Shown here in pieces: positions 12,353-25,693 of a stretch of 64,000 nt of DNA (position 1 is its first letter; each line of letters starts with the position of its first letter). The notes beneath the pieces are model-generated. The model made no database searches. It saw nothing but the letters and a program-made list of their open reading frames with translations, and was not told where the DNA came from. The position numbers and the translations under genes were made by a program. Source of the stretch: Actinomadura sp. KC06 (GTDB lineage Bacteria; Actinomycetota; Actinomycetes; Streptosporangiales; Streptosporangiaceae); assembly GCF_004348735.1 (NCBI RefSeq), contig NZ_SMKT01000017.1, forward strand, positions 1-64,000. The letters run 5' to 3'.

Positions 12353-13846
12353 ATGCTGGTCAGGAAGAGCGCGGCGGAACTCGGAGAGCTGCTCGCCGCC
12401 GGCGAGGTGTCGGCGGTCGAGGTCGCCGAGGCCCATCTGGACCGCATCGCCGCGGTGGACGGCCAGGTCAACGCGTTCCTGCACGTCGACCGCGACACGA
12501 CGCTGGCGCAGGCCCGCCGGGTGGACGAGCGCCGCGCCGCGGGCGAGGCCCTCGGCCCGCTGGCGGGCGTCCCCGTCGCGCACAAGGACGTGTTCACCAC
12601 CCGGGACATGACCACCACCGCCGGATCCAAGATCCTCGAAGGGTGGCGGCCGCCGTACGACGCGACCGTGACGGCCCGGCTCCGCGAGGCCGGCCTGGTC
12701 ATCCTCGGCAAGACGAACATGGACGAGTTCGCGATGGGCTCGTCCACCGAGAACAGCGCCTACTTCACCTCGCGCAACCCGTGGGACCTGGAGCGCGTCC
12801 CGGGCGGGTCGTCCGGCGGGTCGTCGGCGGCCGTCGCCGCGTACGAGGCGCCGCTGTCCACCGGCACCGACACCGGCGGCTCGATCCGGCAGCCCGCCGC
12901 CGTCACCGGGATCGTCGGCATGAAGCCCACCTACGGCGGCTCGTCCCGCTACGGCGTGATCGCGTTCGCGTCGTCGCTCGACACGCCTGGGCCGTTCGCA
13001 CGGAACGTCCTCGACGCGGCCCTCCTGCACGAGACGTTCAGCGGCCACGACCCGATGGACTCCACGTCGGTGAGCGAGGCCGTCCCGCCGGTCGTGGAGG
13101 CGGCCCGCCGCGCCGACGTCAACGGGCTGCGCGTCGGCGTCGTCAAGGAGTTCGCGGGCGACGGCTACCAGCCGGGCGTTTCGGCGCGCTTCACCGAGGC
13201 GGTCGAGCTGCTGGAGTCCCTCGGCGCGAAGGTCGTCGAGGTCTCCTGCCCGCACTTCACGTACGCGCTGCCCGCCTACTACCTGATCGCGCCGTCGGAG
13301 TGCTCGTCCAACCTGGCCCGCTTCGACGCGATGCGGTACGGCCTGCGCGTCGGCGACGACGGTGCCCGCAGCGCCGAGGAGGTCATGGCGCTGACCCGCG
13401 CGGAGGGCTTCGGGCCCGAGGTGAAGCGGCGCATCATGCTCGGCACGTACGCGCTGTCGTCCGGCTACTACGACGCCTACTACGGCAAGGCGCAGCAGGT
13501 CCGCACGCTCATCAAGCGCGACTTCGAGACCGCGTTCGAGCAGGTGGACGTGCTCGTCTCGCCGACCACGCCGACCACCGCGTTCCCGATCGGCGAGCGC
13601 GCCGACGACCCGATCGCGATGTACCTGGCCGACCTGTGCACGATCCCGGCCAACCTCACCGGCAACGCCGCGATCTCCGTCCCGTGCGGGCTGGCCGACG
13701 GCCTTCCGGTCGGCCTGCAGATCATGGCGCCCGTCCTCGGCGACGACCGCGTCTACCGCGTCGGCGCCGCCGTCGAGCGGGCCCTCGAAGACCGCTGGGG
13801 CGGCCCGCTCCTGGCCAAGGCCCCGGAACTGGTGGAGGCGAAGTGA
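12353..13846 (+). CDS. gatA: Glutamyl-tRNA(Gln) amidotransferase subunit A
   Basis: GatA releases ammonia from glutamine for the GatB active site. The 497-residue amidase-signature protein has the full Ser-cisSer-Lys triad: K78 in VAHKDVF, S153 in [10 protein letters not shown] and S177 in [11 protein letters not shown]. The start at ATG 12353 follows GGAGG at 12341-12345, which lies inside the end of gatC. Its stop overlaps the GTG start of gatB by 4 bp, so the subunits are translationally coupled. Confidence 0.98.
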   Translation: MLVRKSAAELGELLAAGEVSAVEVAEAHLDRIAAVDGQVNAFLHVDRDTTLAQARRVDERRAAGEALGPLAGVPVAHKDVFTTRDMTTTAGSKILEGWRPPYDATVTARLREAGLVILGKTNMDEFAMGSSTENSAYFTSRNPWDLERVPGGSSGGSSAAVAAYEAPLSTGTDTGGSIRQPAAVTGIVGMKPTYGGSSRYGVIAFASSLDTPGPFARNVLDAALLHETFSGHDPMDSTSVSEAVPPVVEAARRADVNGLRVGVVKEFAGDGYQPGVSARFTEAVELLESLGAKVVEVSCPHFTYALPAYYLIAPSECSSNLARFDAMRYGLRVGDDGARSAEEVMALTRAEGFGPEVKRRIMLGTYALSSGYYDAYYGKAQQVRTLIKRDFETAFEQVDVLVSPTTPTTAFPIGERADDPIAMYLADLCTIPANLTGNAAISVPCGLADGLPVGLQIMAPVLGDDRVYRVGAAVERALEDRWGGPLLAKAPELVEAK

Positions 13847-15345
13847 GCACCCCGACTCTGATGAACTACGACGAGGCGCTCGCGCGGTTCGAGCCCGTCC
13901 TCGGCATCGAGACGCACATCGAGCTGGGCACCGCGTCGAAGATGTTCTGCGGCTGCCCGACCGGGTTCGGCGCCGAGCCGAACACGCAGGTGTGCCCGGT
14001 GTGCCTGGGGCTGCCCGGGTCGCTGCCCGTCACCAACCACGCCGCGATCGAGGGCATCATCAAGATCGGCCTCGCGTTGAACTGCGACATCGTGGAGTGG
14101 TGCCGGTTCGCCCGGAAGAACTACTTCTATCCGGACATGCCGAAGAACTACCAGATCTCGCAGTACGACGAGCCGCTCTGCGTGGACGGCCACCTGGAGG
14201 TGGACGTCGAGGGCGACACCTACCGGATCGAGATCGAGCGCGTCCACATGGAGGAGGACACCGGCAAGTCGCTGCACGTCGGCGGCTCGACCGGCCGCAT
14301 CCACGGCGCGGAGTACTCGCTGGTCGACTACAACCGGGCGGGCATCCCGCTGGTCGAGATCGTGACCAAGCCGATCGTCGCGACCGGCGACAAGGCGCCG
14401 CTCGTCGCCCGCGCCTACGCGACGGAGCTGCGCGAGCTGGTCCGGTCGCTGGGCGTGTCGGACGTGCGCATGGAGCAGGGCTCGATGCGCTGCGACGTGA
14501 ACGTCTCGCTCATGCCGCGCGGCGCGACCGAGTGGGGGACGCGTACCGAGACGAAGAACGTGAACTCGCTGCGTTCGGTGGAGCGGGCCGTCCGGTCGGA
14601 GATCGAGCGGCAGGGCGGCGTGCTGTCGGACGGCGGCCGCGTCGTCCAGGAGACGCGGCACTTCCACGAGGACACCGGCCGCACCACCAGCGGGCGCAGC
14701 AAGGAGGAGGCGCAGGACTACCGCTACTTCCCCGAGCCGGACCTGGTGCCGATGGCGCCGTCCCGCGACTGGGTGGAGGAGCTGCGCGCCTCGCTGCCGG
14801 AGCTTCCGGCCGCGCGGCGGCGCCGCATCCAGAAGGAGTGGAGCCTGTCCGACCTGGAGCTGCGCGACGTCGTCAACGCGGGCGCCGTCGACCTGATCGA
14901 GGCGACGATCGCGCACGGCACCGACGCCACGTCCGCGCGGAAGTGGTGGATGAACCAGCTGTCCCGGCACGCCACCGAGCAGGGCGTCGAACTGGCCGAG
15001 CTGCCCGTCACGCCCGAGCAGGTCGCGCGCGTCCAGGCGATGATCGCCGCGGGGGAGCTGAACGACAAGCTGGCCCGCAAGGTGTTCGAGGGCGTCCTCG
15101 CCGGGGAGGGCACGCCGGACGAGGTCGTCGCCGCGCGCGGGCTCAAGGTCGTCAGCGACGAGGGCGAACTCGCGTCCGTCGTCGACCAGGTGATCGCCGA
15201 CAACGCCGACGTGGCCGACAAGGTCCGCGCAGGGAAGGTCGCCGCGGCGGGCGCCCTGGTCGGGGCCGTCATGAAGGCGACCCGCGGGCAGGCCGACGCC
15301 GGACGGGCCCGCGAGCTGATCCTGGAGAAGCTCGGCGCGTCCTGA
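13843..15345 (+). CDS. gatB: Glutamyl-tRNA(Gln) amidotransferase subunit B
   Basis: GatB phosphorylates the glutamyl group on tRNA and binds the tRNA. The 500-residue protein has the cradle domain with [18 protein letters not shown], then a cysteine set (CGCP, then CPVCLGLPG) that can bind zinc, the [16 protein letters not shown] segment, and a C-terminal helical YqeY-like tail ending [20 protein letters not shown]. The start GTG overlaps the gatA stop. The gene ends 24 bp before the convergent sugar dehydrogenase gene. Confidence 0.98.
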   Translation: MSTPTLMNYDEALARFEPVLGIETHIELGTASKMFCGCPTGFGAEPNTQVCPVCLGLPGSLPVTNHAAIEGIIKIGLALNCDIVEWCRFARKNYFYPDMPKNYQISQYDEPLCVDGHLEVDVEGDTYRIEIERVHMEEDTGKSLHVGGSTGRIHGAEYSLVDYNRAGIPLVEIVTKPIVATGDKAPLVARAYATELRELVRSLGVSDVRMEQGSMRCDVNVSLMPRGATEWGTRTETKNVNSLRSVERAVRSEIERQGGVLSDGGRVVQETRHFHEDTGRTTSGRSKEEAQDYRYFPEPDLVPMAPSRDWVEELRASLPELPAARRRRIQKEWSLSDLELRDVVNAGAVDLIEATIAHGTDATSARKWWMNQLSRHATEQGVELAELPVTPEQVARVQAMIAAGELNDKLARKVFEGVLAGEGTPDEVVAARGLKVVSDEGELASVVDQVIADNADVADKVRAGKVAAAGALVGAVMKATRGQADAGRARELILEKLGAS

Positions 15346-15369
15346 CCCGCCGGCGGCCGGGCGGACGCG

Positions 15370-16458
15370 TCAGCGCACGGGGATGCTGAGGATCCTGTCG
15401 TCGTCGGCTTTCGGCTCGCCCCGGCCGTCGTGGTTGCTGGTGGCGATCCAGACCGAGCCGTCCGGGGCCCGGACGGCGGCGCGGACGCGGCCGTACTCGG
15501 ACGTGTGCCGGGCGACCGGACGCGCCGTCCTGCCGTCGTCCAGCGGGACCTGCCACACGCGCTCGCCGCGCAGCGCCGCGACCCACAGGGAGCCGCCCGC
15601 GTAGGCGAGGCCGGACGGGGACGCCTCGCCGGTCGACCAGGTCAGGAGGGGGTCGGTGAACCCGTCGCGGTCGCCGACCCCTTCGACGTCGGGCCAGCCG
15701 TAGTTCTTGCCCTTCTCGATGAGGTTGATCTCGTCGAAGCGGTTCTGGCCGAACTCGGTGGCGTAGAGGCGGCCCCTGTCGTCCCAGGCGAGGCCCTGGA
15801 CGTTGCGGTGCCCGTACGTCCAGACGCGGTTGCCGAACGGGTTGCCGGGAGCGGCCTTCCCGTCGGGGGTGACGCGGAGGATCTTGCCGCCGAGGGACTC
15901 CTTGTCCTGGGAGAGCCCTTCCTCGCCGACCTCGCCGGTGGTGATGTAGAGCATCTTGTCGGGGCCGAACTCCAGGCGTCCTCCGTTGTGGTTGAAGCCC
16001 TTCGGGATGCCGGTGACGATGGGCTGCGGCGTGCCGAGACGTCCGTCGAACGTGGCGCGGACGACCCGGTTGTCGGACGCGGCCGTGTAGTACAGGTAGA
16101 TCATGCGGTCGGTGGCGTAGGCGGGGGAGACGGCGACGCCCATCAGGCCGCCCTCGCCGCCCGGCTCCACGCCGGGCACCTTGCCGACCTGCTCCCACTC
16201 GCCGGACGCCTTGACCCGCACGAGGTTCGCGCTGTCGCGTTCGGTCACGAGCGCGTCGCCGCCCGGCAGGAACGCGATCGCCCACGGCACCTTCAGCCCG
16301 GTGGCGATCCTCCGCGGTTCGCCCGGGCTCCCCGTCCCCGGCGTCGCGGTGGTGGTGAGGGGCGGCGGCGTGTGCGCGCTCCCTTCCCCGGACCCGTCCG
16401 ACGAGCAGGCCGCCAGGAGCACCGCGGCCGTGGCCAGGACGATCGTGTGCAGTCGCAT
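15370..16458 (-). CDS. Lipoprotein PQQ-dependent sugar dehydrogenase (sorbosone/glucose dehydrogenase family)
   Basis: This 362-residue secreted lipoprotein has a signal peptide MRLHTIVLATAAVLLAACSS with lipobox LLAAC, so it is probably anchored to the outer face of the membrane. The mature part is a six-bladed propeller of the soluble glucose dehydrogenase/Yli family: PWAIAFLPGGDALVTER, FNHNGGRLEFGPDKMLYITTG-type blade and VWTYGHRNVQGLAW. These are the usual positions of the catalytic His and PQQ/calcium ligands. A PQQ pathway is not visible nearby. The exact sugar substrate is unknown. Confidence 0.9.
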   Translation of the reverse strand: MRLHTIVLATAAVLLAACSSDGSGEGSAHTPPPLTTTATPGTGSPGEPRRIATGLKVPWAIAFLPGGDALVTERDSANLVRVKASGEWEQVGKVPGVEPGGEGGLMGVAVSPAYATDRMIYLYYTAASDNRVVRATFDGRLGTPQPIVTGIPKGFNHNGGRLEFGPDKMLYITTGEVGEEGLSQDKESLGGKILRVTPDGKAAPGNPFGNRVWTYGHRNVQGLAWDDRGRLYATEFGQNRFDEINLIEKGKNYGWPDVEGVGDRDGFTDPLLTWSTGEASPSGLAYAGGSLWVAALRGERVWQVPLDDGRTARPVARHTSEYGRVRAAVRAPDGSVWIATSNHDGRGEPKADDDRILSIPVR

Positions 16459-16914
16459 GAGCGCCTCCCGTAGGTAGTACGGATCCGGGCGGCCCGCCGT
16501 TCCCGCCCGGCTCCGGTGCCCGGCCGGACGCGTCCTGCGCCCGGCCCGGAGTGGTCACTCAGCGTAATGCCGACCATGGGGGAACATCAGGGACGTTCGC
16601 CTTTCGGGTGTCCCAAACCGTGATCCGACGAGGTCGTTTGTCGCCGGGAGGACGCCCAGCCTCAATCGCTCCGTGACCTACCGAACGTACATTGAGCGAC
16701 ACGGTGATCCCGTAGTGCAGCAATGTCGCTGATCTCCCGGCGGGCGAGCCGGCGTGGTTCGCCACCGGCCCGCGCCGATCCCGCGCGGGGCACGATTCAG
16801 GACCTTCCGACCGTTATCCGTGCGGTGAGGGTCGTGAACCCGGCATCTCCCCTGGCGCGTTTCAGCGCACGCAGGGACTGGACGCTCCACCGGGGCAGGA
16901 AGGGACACGGCGCG
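16459..16914. other. 456-bp divergent intergenic region
   Basis: This region lies between the dehydrogenase lipoprotein gene and the second GGDEF-EAL gene. I see no convincing ORF of its own. AGCGACA at about 16694-16700 can pair with TGTCGCT about 25 bp later, a possible regulatory hairpin. The frame of the downstream gene is open back to 16723 but lacks a convincing start there. No known c-di-GMP riboswitch core was recognised. Confidence 0.4.
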
Positions 16915-19764
16915 ATGAGCGGCGATTACGCCAGGCGGGTGCCGCCGCGTGCGCTGCCGGTGGCCATGGCCGCGGTCGTCGGCGTGCTGTACGCCATCGG
17001 CTCGCTGCTGGGCTGGGGCGGCCGTGCCTTCATCGCGTGGGCCGAGGTGGGCGCCGCGGGCGCCGCCGCGGTCTCCCTGCTGCTGTCGGCCCGGCGGCCG
17101 GACGGCATCCCCGCGGACGGCGCTCCCGATGCCCTCTCCGGCGGCCTCTGGCGCGCGTCCTGGCGCTGGTACGGCATCGCTGCGGCGTCCTGGTTCCTCG
17201 GCGCCCTGGGCAGCGCCTTGTCGGACGGTCACGCCCGCAGCGCGCTCTCTCTGTCCGTACCCGACCTTTTCTACCTCTTCGCCCTGGTGGCGCTGGTCGT
17301 CGGCCTCGTCGCCCCGATCAGATTGCCGCGCGACACGGGGGTGTGGCTGCGCTACGCCGCCGACACCTATGTCTGCGCGTGCGCGCTGTTCGTCCTCGGC
17401 TGGGTCGCCGTTTTCGGAACGCTCTACCACCGGTCGGGGGAGTCGCCGTCCGCGTTCCTGCTGGAGCTGCTCTACCCGCTGATCGACATCGTGTTCATCT
17501 GCGGCGCGCTGCCGTTCGTCCTCGGCGCGGCGCGCGGGGGCCGCCGGCTCGCGTGGATGGGGTACGGCGCGCTGACGGCCATCGCGGTCGCCGACATCGT
17601 GACGACGTTCGTCCGGCTGGACGGCGGCGACCAGGCCGGCGACCCGTCCGACATCCTGCGGCTCGCAGGGCTGCTGCTCCTGCTGCTGGCGCCGTGGACG
17701 GGCCCGGCCGCCGAGCCGGATCTGCCGGTCGACGACGTCCCCGAAGGCGAGGCCGCTCCCGAGGAGCGGTGCGGCCGCATGATCGGCCCCGGGCTCGCGC
17801 CCGCCGCGGTCGCCGCCGCGGCCGGGCTGTTCATCGCGGGCCACTCGGTCACCGGGGAGAACGGCCTCGAACCGGGCATCTCGATCGCCGCGGGCTCGGC
17901 CGCGCTGGTGCTGATCGCCCGGCTGGCGGGCCTGCTGCGGGAGAACGACGCGCTGCGCCGCGCCGTCGTCACCGGCGAGGAACACTTCCGTGCCCTGTCG
18001 GAGAGCATCAACGACGCCGTGCTCATCTGCGACATGGACGCCACCGTGCAGTACGCCAGCGCCGGGGCGCTCCGCACGTACCGCTACACGCCCGACGAGC
18101 TGCTCGGACGCCCGCTGAGCGAGCTCATCCACCCGGAGGACCTGCCGCGCGTCCAGGACGTGTTCACCGAGTTCCTCGACGACGACCCTTCAGGCGCACG
18201 CCCCGGCGGGTTGCAGGACGCGCTGCGCGTGTCGTTCCGGGTGCGCGCGGCGGACGGCACCTGGCTGCCGACCGAGTCCACGATCTCCCGGTACAGCGGC
18301 ACGGACGGCGCGCCCGCGCGGCTGCTGGTCACGACCCGCGACCTCAGCGAGCAGGCGGCGCTGCAGCGGCAGGTCGCGCACCTGACGTTCCACGACGGGC
18401 TGACGGGCCTGCCGAACCGGTCCTACTTCGAGGAGCGCGTCCGGGAGGTGCTGTCGCGGCACCCGTCCGGCGGCGGCGTCGCGGTCGTGTTCGTCGACCT
18501 GGACGGCTTCACGGCGGTGAACGACTCCGACGGGCACGCGGCCGGCGACCAGGTGCTGGCGCAGGCGGCGCGGCGGCTGCGCGCGAACGTCCAGGCGGAC
18601 GACACGGTGGCGCGCTGGGGCGGCGACGAGTTCGCCGTCCTCGTCCAGCTCCCGCCGGACGACCGTGAGACGCGCGCCACAGTGGAACTGGCCGGACGCC
18701 TGCTGCGCGTGCTTTCGGCCGACCCTTATCAGGTCGGTGACAAGCACATCGTGCTGACGGCGAGTGTCGGGATCGCGTTCGCAGGCGACGAGGAAGGGGC
18801 CGAGTCGGCGGGCGGCGCACCGGTGACGGCACGCAGGCTCCGTCGCACCGCCGCCGACCTGATGCGCAACGGCGACCTGGCGATGGCCCGCGCGAAGGAG
18901 CTCGGCGGCGGGCGCGTCGAGGTGTACGCGCCGCACATGCACGCCGACGTCGTCCGGCGGCTGGAGCTCGGCAGCGACCTGCAGCGGGCGCTGGCCGAGG
19001 AGCAGTTCGCGGTCGAGTTCCAGCCGGTGGTGGACCTCGCGACGTCCCGGGTGACGGGCGTGGAGGCGCTGCTGCGCTGGTGGCGGGGGAGCGAGGCGGT
19101 GCCGCCCGAGGAGTTCATCGGCCCGGCGGAGGAGTCCGGCCTGATGGTCCCGCTCGGCGGCTGGGTGCTGCGGGAGGCGTGCCGCGAGGTCGCCCGCTGG
19201 CGCCGGGACTCCTGGGCGGTGGGCCTGTCGGTGAACTTCACCGCCCGGCAGATCGCCGCGCCGCGGTTCGTGGAGTCGGTCGCGGCGGCGCTGGAGGAGA
19301 CCGGGCTGCCGCCGCACGCGCTGACGCTGGAGGTGCGGGAGGAGGTCCTCGTCGAGGACGCGGGCCAGAACGTGGAGCGCCTGGTGGAGCTGCGCGACCT
19401 CGGCGTCCGGCTCGCGATCGACGACTTCGGCACCGGGTACGCCTCGCTGGCCTACCTCGGCCAGCTGCCGGTCGACATCATCAAGATCGACCCGTCGTTC
19501 GTGGCGGGCCTCGGCTCGGACGAGACGCTGACGCTGCTCACCCGGACGATCGTGCGGCTCGGCAGCGACCTGGGCCTGACCGTGGTGGCGGAGGGCATCG
19601 AGCGCCCGGAGCAGCTGGAGCTGCTGCGCGAGATGGGCTGCCCGCGCGGCCAGGGCTTCCTCGTGGCGCGCCCGATGGCGGCGGAGCGGGTCGAGTCGCT
19701 GGTCCGGACGAACCTGGAAGGCAGGGCTCTTTCCGGCGACGTCCCGCTGCCCCTTCCGGGCTGA
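16915..19764 (+). CDS. Membrane PAS-GGDEF-EAL protein (c-di-GMP turnover)
   Basis: This 949-residue protein has about eight or nine membrane helices over residues 10-340. A PAS domain follows at about 355-470 (HFRALSESINDAVLICDMD), then GGDEF with intact WGGDEF at 569-573, then EAL with E717-A-L and IDDFGTGYASL. Both catalytic motifs are intact, so it may make and/or degrade c-di-GMP, with PAS and membrane domains as sensors. ATG 16915 is preceded by AGGAAGGGA at a usual distance. The stop lies 15 bp before the ilvB operator, but the functions look unrelated. Confidence 0.92.
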   Translation: MSGDYARRVPPRALPVAMAAVVGVLYAIGSLLGWGGRAFIAWAEVGAAGAAAVSLLLSARRPDGIPADGAPDALSGGLWRASWRWYGIAAASWFLGALGSALSDGHARSALSLSVPDLFYLFALVALVVGLVAPIRLPRDTGVWLRYAADTYVCACALFVLGWVAVFGTLYHRSGESPSAFLLELLYPLIDIVFICGALPFVLGAARGGRRLAWMGYGALTAIAVADIVTTFVRLDGGDQAGDPSDILRLAGLLLLLLAPWTGPAAEPDLPVDDVPEGEAAPEERCGRMIGPGLAPAAVAAAAGLFIAGHSVTGENGLEPGISIAAGSAALVLIARLAGLLRENDALRRAVVTGEEHFRALSESINDAVLICDMDATVQYASAGALRTYRYTPDELLGRPLSELIHPEDLPRVQDVFTEFLDDDPSGARPGGLQDALRVSFRVRAADGTWLPTESTISRYSGTDGAPARLLVTTRDLSEQAALQRQVAHLTFHDGLTGLPNRSYFEERVREVLSRHPSGGGVAVVFVDLDGFTAVNDSDGHAAGDQVLAQAARRLRANVQADDTVARWGGDEFAVLVQLPPDDRETRATVELAGRLLRVLSADPYQVGDKHIVLTASVGIAFAGDEEGAESAGGAPVTARRLRRTAADLMRNGDLAMARAKELGGGRVEVYAPHMHADVVRRLELGSDLQRALAEEQFAVEFQPVVDLATSRVTGVEALLRWWRGSEAVPPEEFIGPAEESGLMVPLGGWVLREACREVARWRRDSWAVGLSVNFTARQIAAPRFVESVAAALEETGLPPHALTLEVREEVLVEDAGQNVERLVELRDLGVRLAIDDFGTGYASLAYLGQLPVDIIKIDPSFVAGLGSDETLTLLTRTIVRLGSDLGLTVVAEGIERPEQLELLREMGCPRGQGFLVARPMAAERVESLVRTNLEGRALSGDVPLPLPG

Positions 19765-19778
19765 CCGCCGTCCCGGCG

Positions 19779-19797
19779 TGTCTCAATATGTGAGACA
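19779..19797. promoter_or_regulatory. NdgR-type operator upstream of ilvB
   Basis: TGTCTCA (19779-19785) and TGAGACA (19791-19797) form a perfect 7-5-7 palindrome. It shares the GTCTC-N6-TGAGAY core with the site between ndgR and leuC at 61779, and with sites at 32238, 33466 and 35981. It lies 51 bp before the leader peptide start. NdgR binding is inferred from family knowledge and the shared motif. Confidence 0.75.
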
Positions 19798-19847
19798 AAG
19801 TGTCCAAGGATTTGACCGGTGGCCCGTCATCGGCGAAAGTGGGGCTC

Positions 19848-19898
19848 GTGCAGAGCATCCTTGGCATTCTCGTAGTACTTGGTCGGCGCGCAGGCTGA
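19848..19898 (+). CDS. ilvB leader peptide
   Basis: This is a 16-residue ORF, MQSILGILVVLGRRAG, starting at GTG. Eight of its 16 residues are Ile, Leu or Val, encoded partly by codons rare in this GC-rich DNA (GTA GTA, CTT, ATT). It resembles ilvB leaders described in Streptomyces. Ribosome stalling at these codons would favour antitermination when branched-chain aminoacyl-tRNA is scarce. Confidence 0.85.
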   Translation: MQSILGILVVLGRRAG

Positions 19899-19956
19899 CC
19901 GAGCACCCTGACCTGCGCGCCTCCCCTCGACCGCCCACGGCGGCGAGGGTTTTTTG
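19885..19956 (+). terminator. ilvB attenuator
   Basis: GGCGCGCAGG (19885-19894) pairs perfectly with CCTGCGCGCC (19912-19921), forming the pause hairpin over the leader's last codons. A strong intrinsic terminator follows: CCCTCG-a-CCGCC (19925-19936) pairs with GGCGG-CGAGGG (19940-19950) and leads into TTTTTT (19951-19956). This is a classical leader-peptide attenuator for ilvBNC. Confidence 0.88.
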
Positions 19957-20004
19957 TTGCCCGGAGCCCGAACCCCGATTTTCTCCCCAAGGAACGCAGA
20001 AATC

Positions 20005-23356
<3,352 letters not shown>

Positions 23357-23416
23357 CCGTCCTCCAGCCCCCACCCACACCATTCAACGGACGAGCTCCG
23401 CTCGACTGACCGATGG

Positions 23417-23463
23417 CCGGCGTGTTGCCCTACCGATCGAACCGTGATGGGGCGACACGCCGG
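23417..23463. terminator. Probable bidirectional terminator
   Basis: CCGGCGTGT (23417-23425) pairs with ACACGCCGG (23455-23463), and the inner TGCCC can pair with GGGGC. It lies between the convergent ilvC and 23466-24260 genes. There is no T-run, as is usual in this clade. Confidence 0.5.
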
Positions 23464-23465
23464 GG

Positions 23466-24260
23466 TCAGCGGTCGCGGAGGAGGCGGCCGAGCCTGGTGC
23501 GGAGCGGCGGGCGGCGGCCGTCGGTGTCGGCGACGACCAGCGCCAGGTGGCCCCCCTTGGTGAAGTAGACCGTGACGTCCTTGGCCTCGGCGGTGCGCCG
23601 CTGCTGGACGGTCTTCACGCCGTCGCCGCGGACCGACCCGAAGCGGGCCTCGCGCGTCACGCCGAGGCTCGTCGCGGAGACGTGCACGTCCCAGCGCCCC
23701 GGCTCGACGACGGCCGGGTCGGCGACGGCCTCGAACGCTCCGGGGCTTTCCTGGCGGGGCTCGGCGAGGAAGCCGTGCTCCCGGCCGGAGGTCCGTTCCC
23801 GCAGGATGACGTCCACGGCGGTCCGGTTCGTCTCGACGCGCTGCAGCGCCGCGAAGCCGCGGATGCGGATCTTCCTGTTCTGCCAGGTGACGGCGTCCAG
23901 GCGGTGGTCCACCCCGACCTCGGTGGTGATGTCGGCGTCCTGGCGGGGGACGCCGCGCAGGTACGGGTACATGGCGTAGATCCGCCCGCCGACCACGACG
24001 GCGCCCGCCAGGACGCCGTCGGTCTCGTCGCGGATGAGCCGCTCCAGCTCGTCGTCCAGGCCGTGCTGGATGCAGAACGCCCTGAGCCGGACGGACGCGG
24101 GCATCGCGGCGCGGGCGGCCTCGCTGAGGCCCTCCTCGCCGATGACGCGGCGGGTGCCGTCGACGAGGCGCTCGCGCTGCACGCGGTCGAGGCTCAGGTA
24201 GCGGTGGTCGTACACGCGCAGGACGTCGCGCAGGACGCTGATGGTGCAGTCCGAGCTCAC
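23466..24260 (-). CDS. Hypothetical protein resembling the C-terminal part of actinobacterial GT2 enzymes
   Basis: This 264-residue soluble protein starts MSSDCTISVLRDVLRVYDHR. Residues about 20-95 are helical (ERLVDGTRRVIGEEGL, then CIQHGLDDELERLIRDE). A beta-rich region with VVVGGRIYAMYPYLRGVP follows, then repeated strands ending in a basic tail. The helical region followed by beta strands recalls the accessory C-terminal parts of wall-teichoic-type glycosyltransferases, but no catalytic GT domain is present. GTG 24260 has AGGAGA upstream. It is divergent from the PadR operon, and its function is unknown. Confidence 0.5.
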   Translation of the reverse strand: MSSDCTISVLRDVLRVYDHRYLSLDRVQRERLVDGTRRVIGEEGLSEAARAAMPASVRLRAFCIQHGLDDELERLIRDETDGVLAGAVVVGGRIYAMYPYLRGVPRQDADITTEVGVDHRLDAVTWQNRKIRIRGFAALQRVETNRTAVDVILRERTSGREHGFLAEPRQESPGAFEAVADPAVVEPGRWDVHVSATSLGVTREARFGSVRGDGVKTVQQRRTAEAKDVTVYFTKGGHLALVVADTDGRRPPLRTRLGRLLRDR

Positions 24261-24351
24261 GGAGTCTCCTGATCGGCCGGGAACGACAGTTACGTTAAGC
24301 CTCCGGACGGTTGCGTACAGTGAAATCCCGGCGGTGTGTCGCCATGGATGC

Positions 24352-24395
24352 ATACTCGGTATTGCCCTAGGGATACTCGGTATGCATACTTGGTA
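24352..24395 (+). promoter_or_regulatory. PadR operator array
   Basis: ATACTCGGTAT occurs at 24352-24362 and again at 24373-24383, exactly 21 bp apart (two helical turns). A related ATACTTGGTA is at 24386-24395, just before the PadR start at 24399. It is probably an autoregulatory site. ATACTC also forms the operator of the second PadR gene at 46513. Confidence 0.6.
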
Positions 24396-24398
24396 GGT

Positions 24399-24980
24399 AT
24401 GTCGATCCGTCACGGCCTGCTGGCACTGCTGTCCCAGGGGCCCCGCTACGGCTACCAGCTCCGCGCCGAGTTCGAGTCGTCCACCGGCGCCACCTGGCCG
24501 CTCAACATCGGCCAGGTCTACTCCACCCTGTCCCGCCTCGAACGCGACGAGCTCGTCACCCGCGTCGGCGCCGACGACGAGGGCCGCTTCGTCTACCGGA
24601 TCACCCCGGCGGGCGAGGCGGACGTGCGGCGGTGGTTCGCCACCCCGATCGTCCGCGCCGACCGGCCCCGCGACGAGCTGGCGATCAAGCTGGCGATGGC
24701 CGTCACCACGCCCGGCGTGGACGTCGCGCAGGTCGTCCAGACCCAGCGCGGCGCCACGCTGCGCGCGCTGCAGGACCTCACCCGGCTGAAGGCCGACGCG
24801 CCCGCCGTCCCCGCCGAGCAGGGCGACCGCGCGTGGTGCCTCGTCCTGGAATCCATGATCTTTCAGGCGGAGGCCGAGGTGCGCTGGCTCGACCACTGCG
24901 AGACCTACGTCGCCCGCGCCACGCCACCGGCGGCCCCGGCTCACCTGCCGGTGGAGAGCGACGAGGAGGCCCGGCGATGA
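24399..24980 (+). CDS. PadR-family transcriptional regulator
   Basis: This 193-residue protein has the PadR winged helix at about residues 1-80 (MSIRHGLLALLSQGPRYGYQ, then IGQVYSTLSRLERDELV) and a helical C-terminal dimerisation domain. Its stop overlaps the ABC ATPase start (ATGA), so it is the first gene of a regulator-exporter operon. PadR proteins of this type usually repress the linked transporter until an inducer binds. The inducer is unknown. Confidence 0.9.
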   Translation: MSIRHGLLALLSQGPRYGYQLRAEFESSTGATWPLNIGQVYSTLSRLERDELVTRVGADDEGRFVYRITPAGEADVRRWFATPIVRADRPRDELAIKLAMAVTTPGVDVAQVVQTQRGATLRALQDLTRLKADAPAVPAEQGDRAWCLVLESMIFQAEAEVRWLDHCETYVARATPPAAPAHLPVESDEEARR

Positions 24981-25693
24981 GCCTGCTCGCCATGCGGGAC
25001 GTCTCCCGCGACCACGGGACCGGGCCCGCCCTCGTGCACGCGCTCCGGGACGTGACGCTGGACGTCGCGGCCGGGGAGTTCGTCGCCGTGATGGGCCCGT
25101 CGGGGTCCGGCAAGTCCACGCTGCTGACGCTTGCCGGCGGCCTCGACACGCCGACGTCCGGACGGATCCTCCTCGACGGCGCCGACCTGGGCGCGCTCGG
25201 CCCGTCCGGACGGTCCGCCCTGCGCCGCCGCGGTGTCGGGTACGTGTTCCAGGACCTCAACCTCATCCCGAGCCTGACCGCCGCCGAGAACGTCATGCTG
25301 CCCCGCGAGCTCGACGGCGTCCGCTCCCGGCGCGCCCGCCGCGAGGCGGGGGAGGCGCTGGCGGAGGTCGGCGTCGAGGAGCTGGCGGGCCGGTTCCCGG
25401 GCGAGATGTCCGGCGGCCAGCAGCAGCGCGTCGCGATCGCCCGCGCGCTGGTCGGCGACCGCCGGCTCGTCCTCGCCGACGAGCCGACCGGCGCGCTCGA
25501 CAGCCACACCGGCGAGGACGTGATGCGCGTGCTGCGCGGCCGCTGCGACGCGGGCGCGTCCTGCCTGATGGTCACGCACGAGTCGAGGCACGCCGCCTGG
25601 GCGGACCGGGTCGTGTTCCTGCGCGACGGCAGGATCGTCGACGCCACGCCCGCGCGCACCGGCCCCGAGACCCTCCTCCAGGAGGCGCCGTGA
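24977..25693 (+). CDS. ABC transporter ATP-binding protein (MacB/LolD type)
   Basis: The ATPase has 238 residues, with Walker A GPSGSGKST at about 37-45, a Q-loop (VGYVFQDLNLIPSLT), signature MSGGQQQRVAIARAL, Walker B LVLADEPTGALD and H-loop MVTHE. It is of the MacB/FtsE-like subfamily, which pairs with FtsX-like permeases, often exporting or extracting peptides and lipids by mechanotransmission. It overlaps the genes on both sides by 4 bp, so it acts with the permease 25690-27663. Confidence 0.95.
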   Translation: MSLLAMRDVSRDHGTGPALVHALRDVTLDVAAGEFVAVMGPSGSGKSTLLTLAGGLDTPTSGRILLDGADLGALGPSGRSALRRRGVGYVFQDLNLIPSLTAAENVMLPRELDGVRSRRARREAGEALAEVGVEELAGRFPGEMSGGQQQRVAIARALVGDRRLVLADEPTGALDSHTGEDVMRVLRGRCDAGASCLMVTHESRHAAWADRVVFLRDGRIVDATPARTGPETLLQEAP

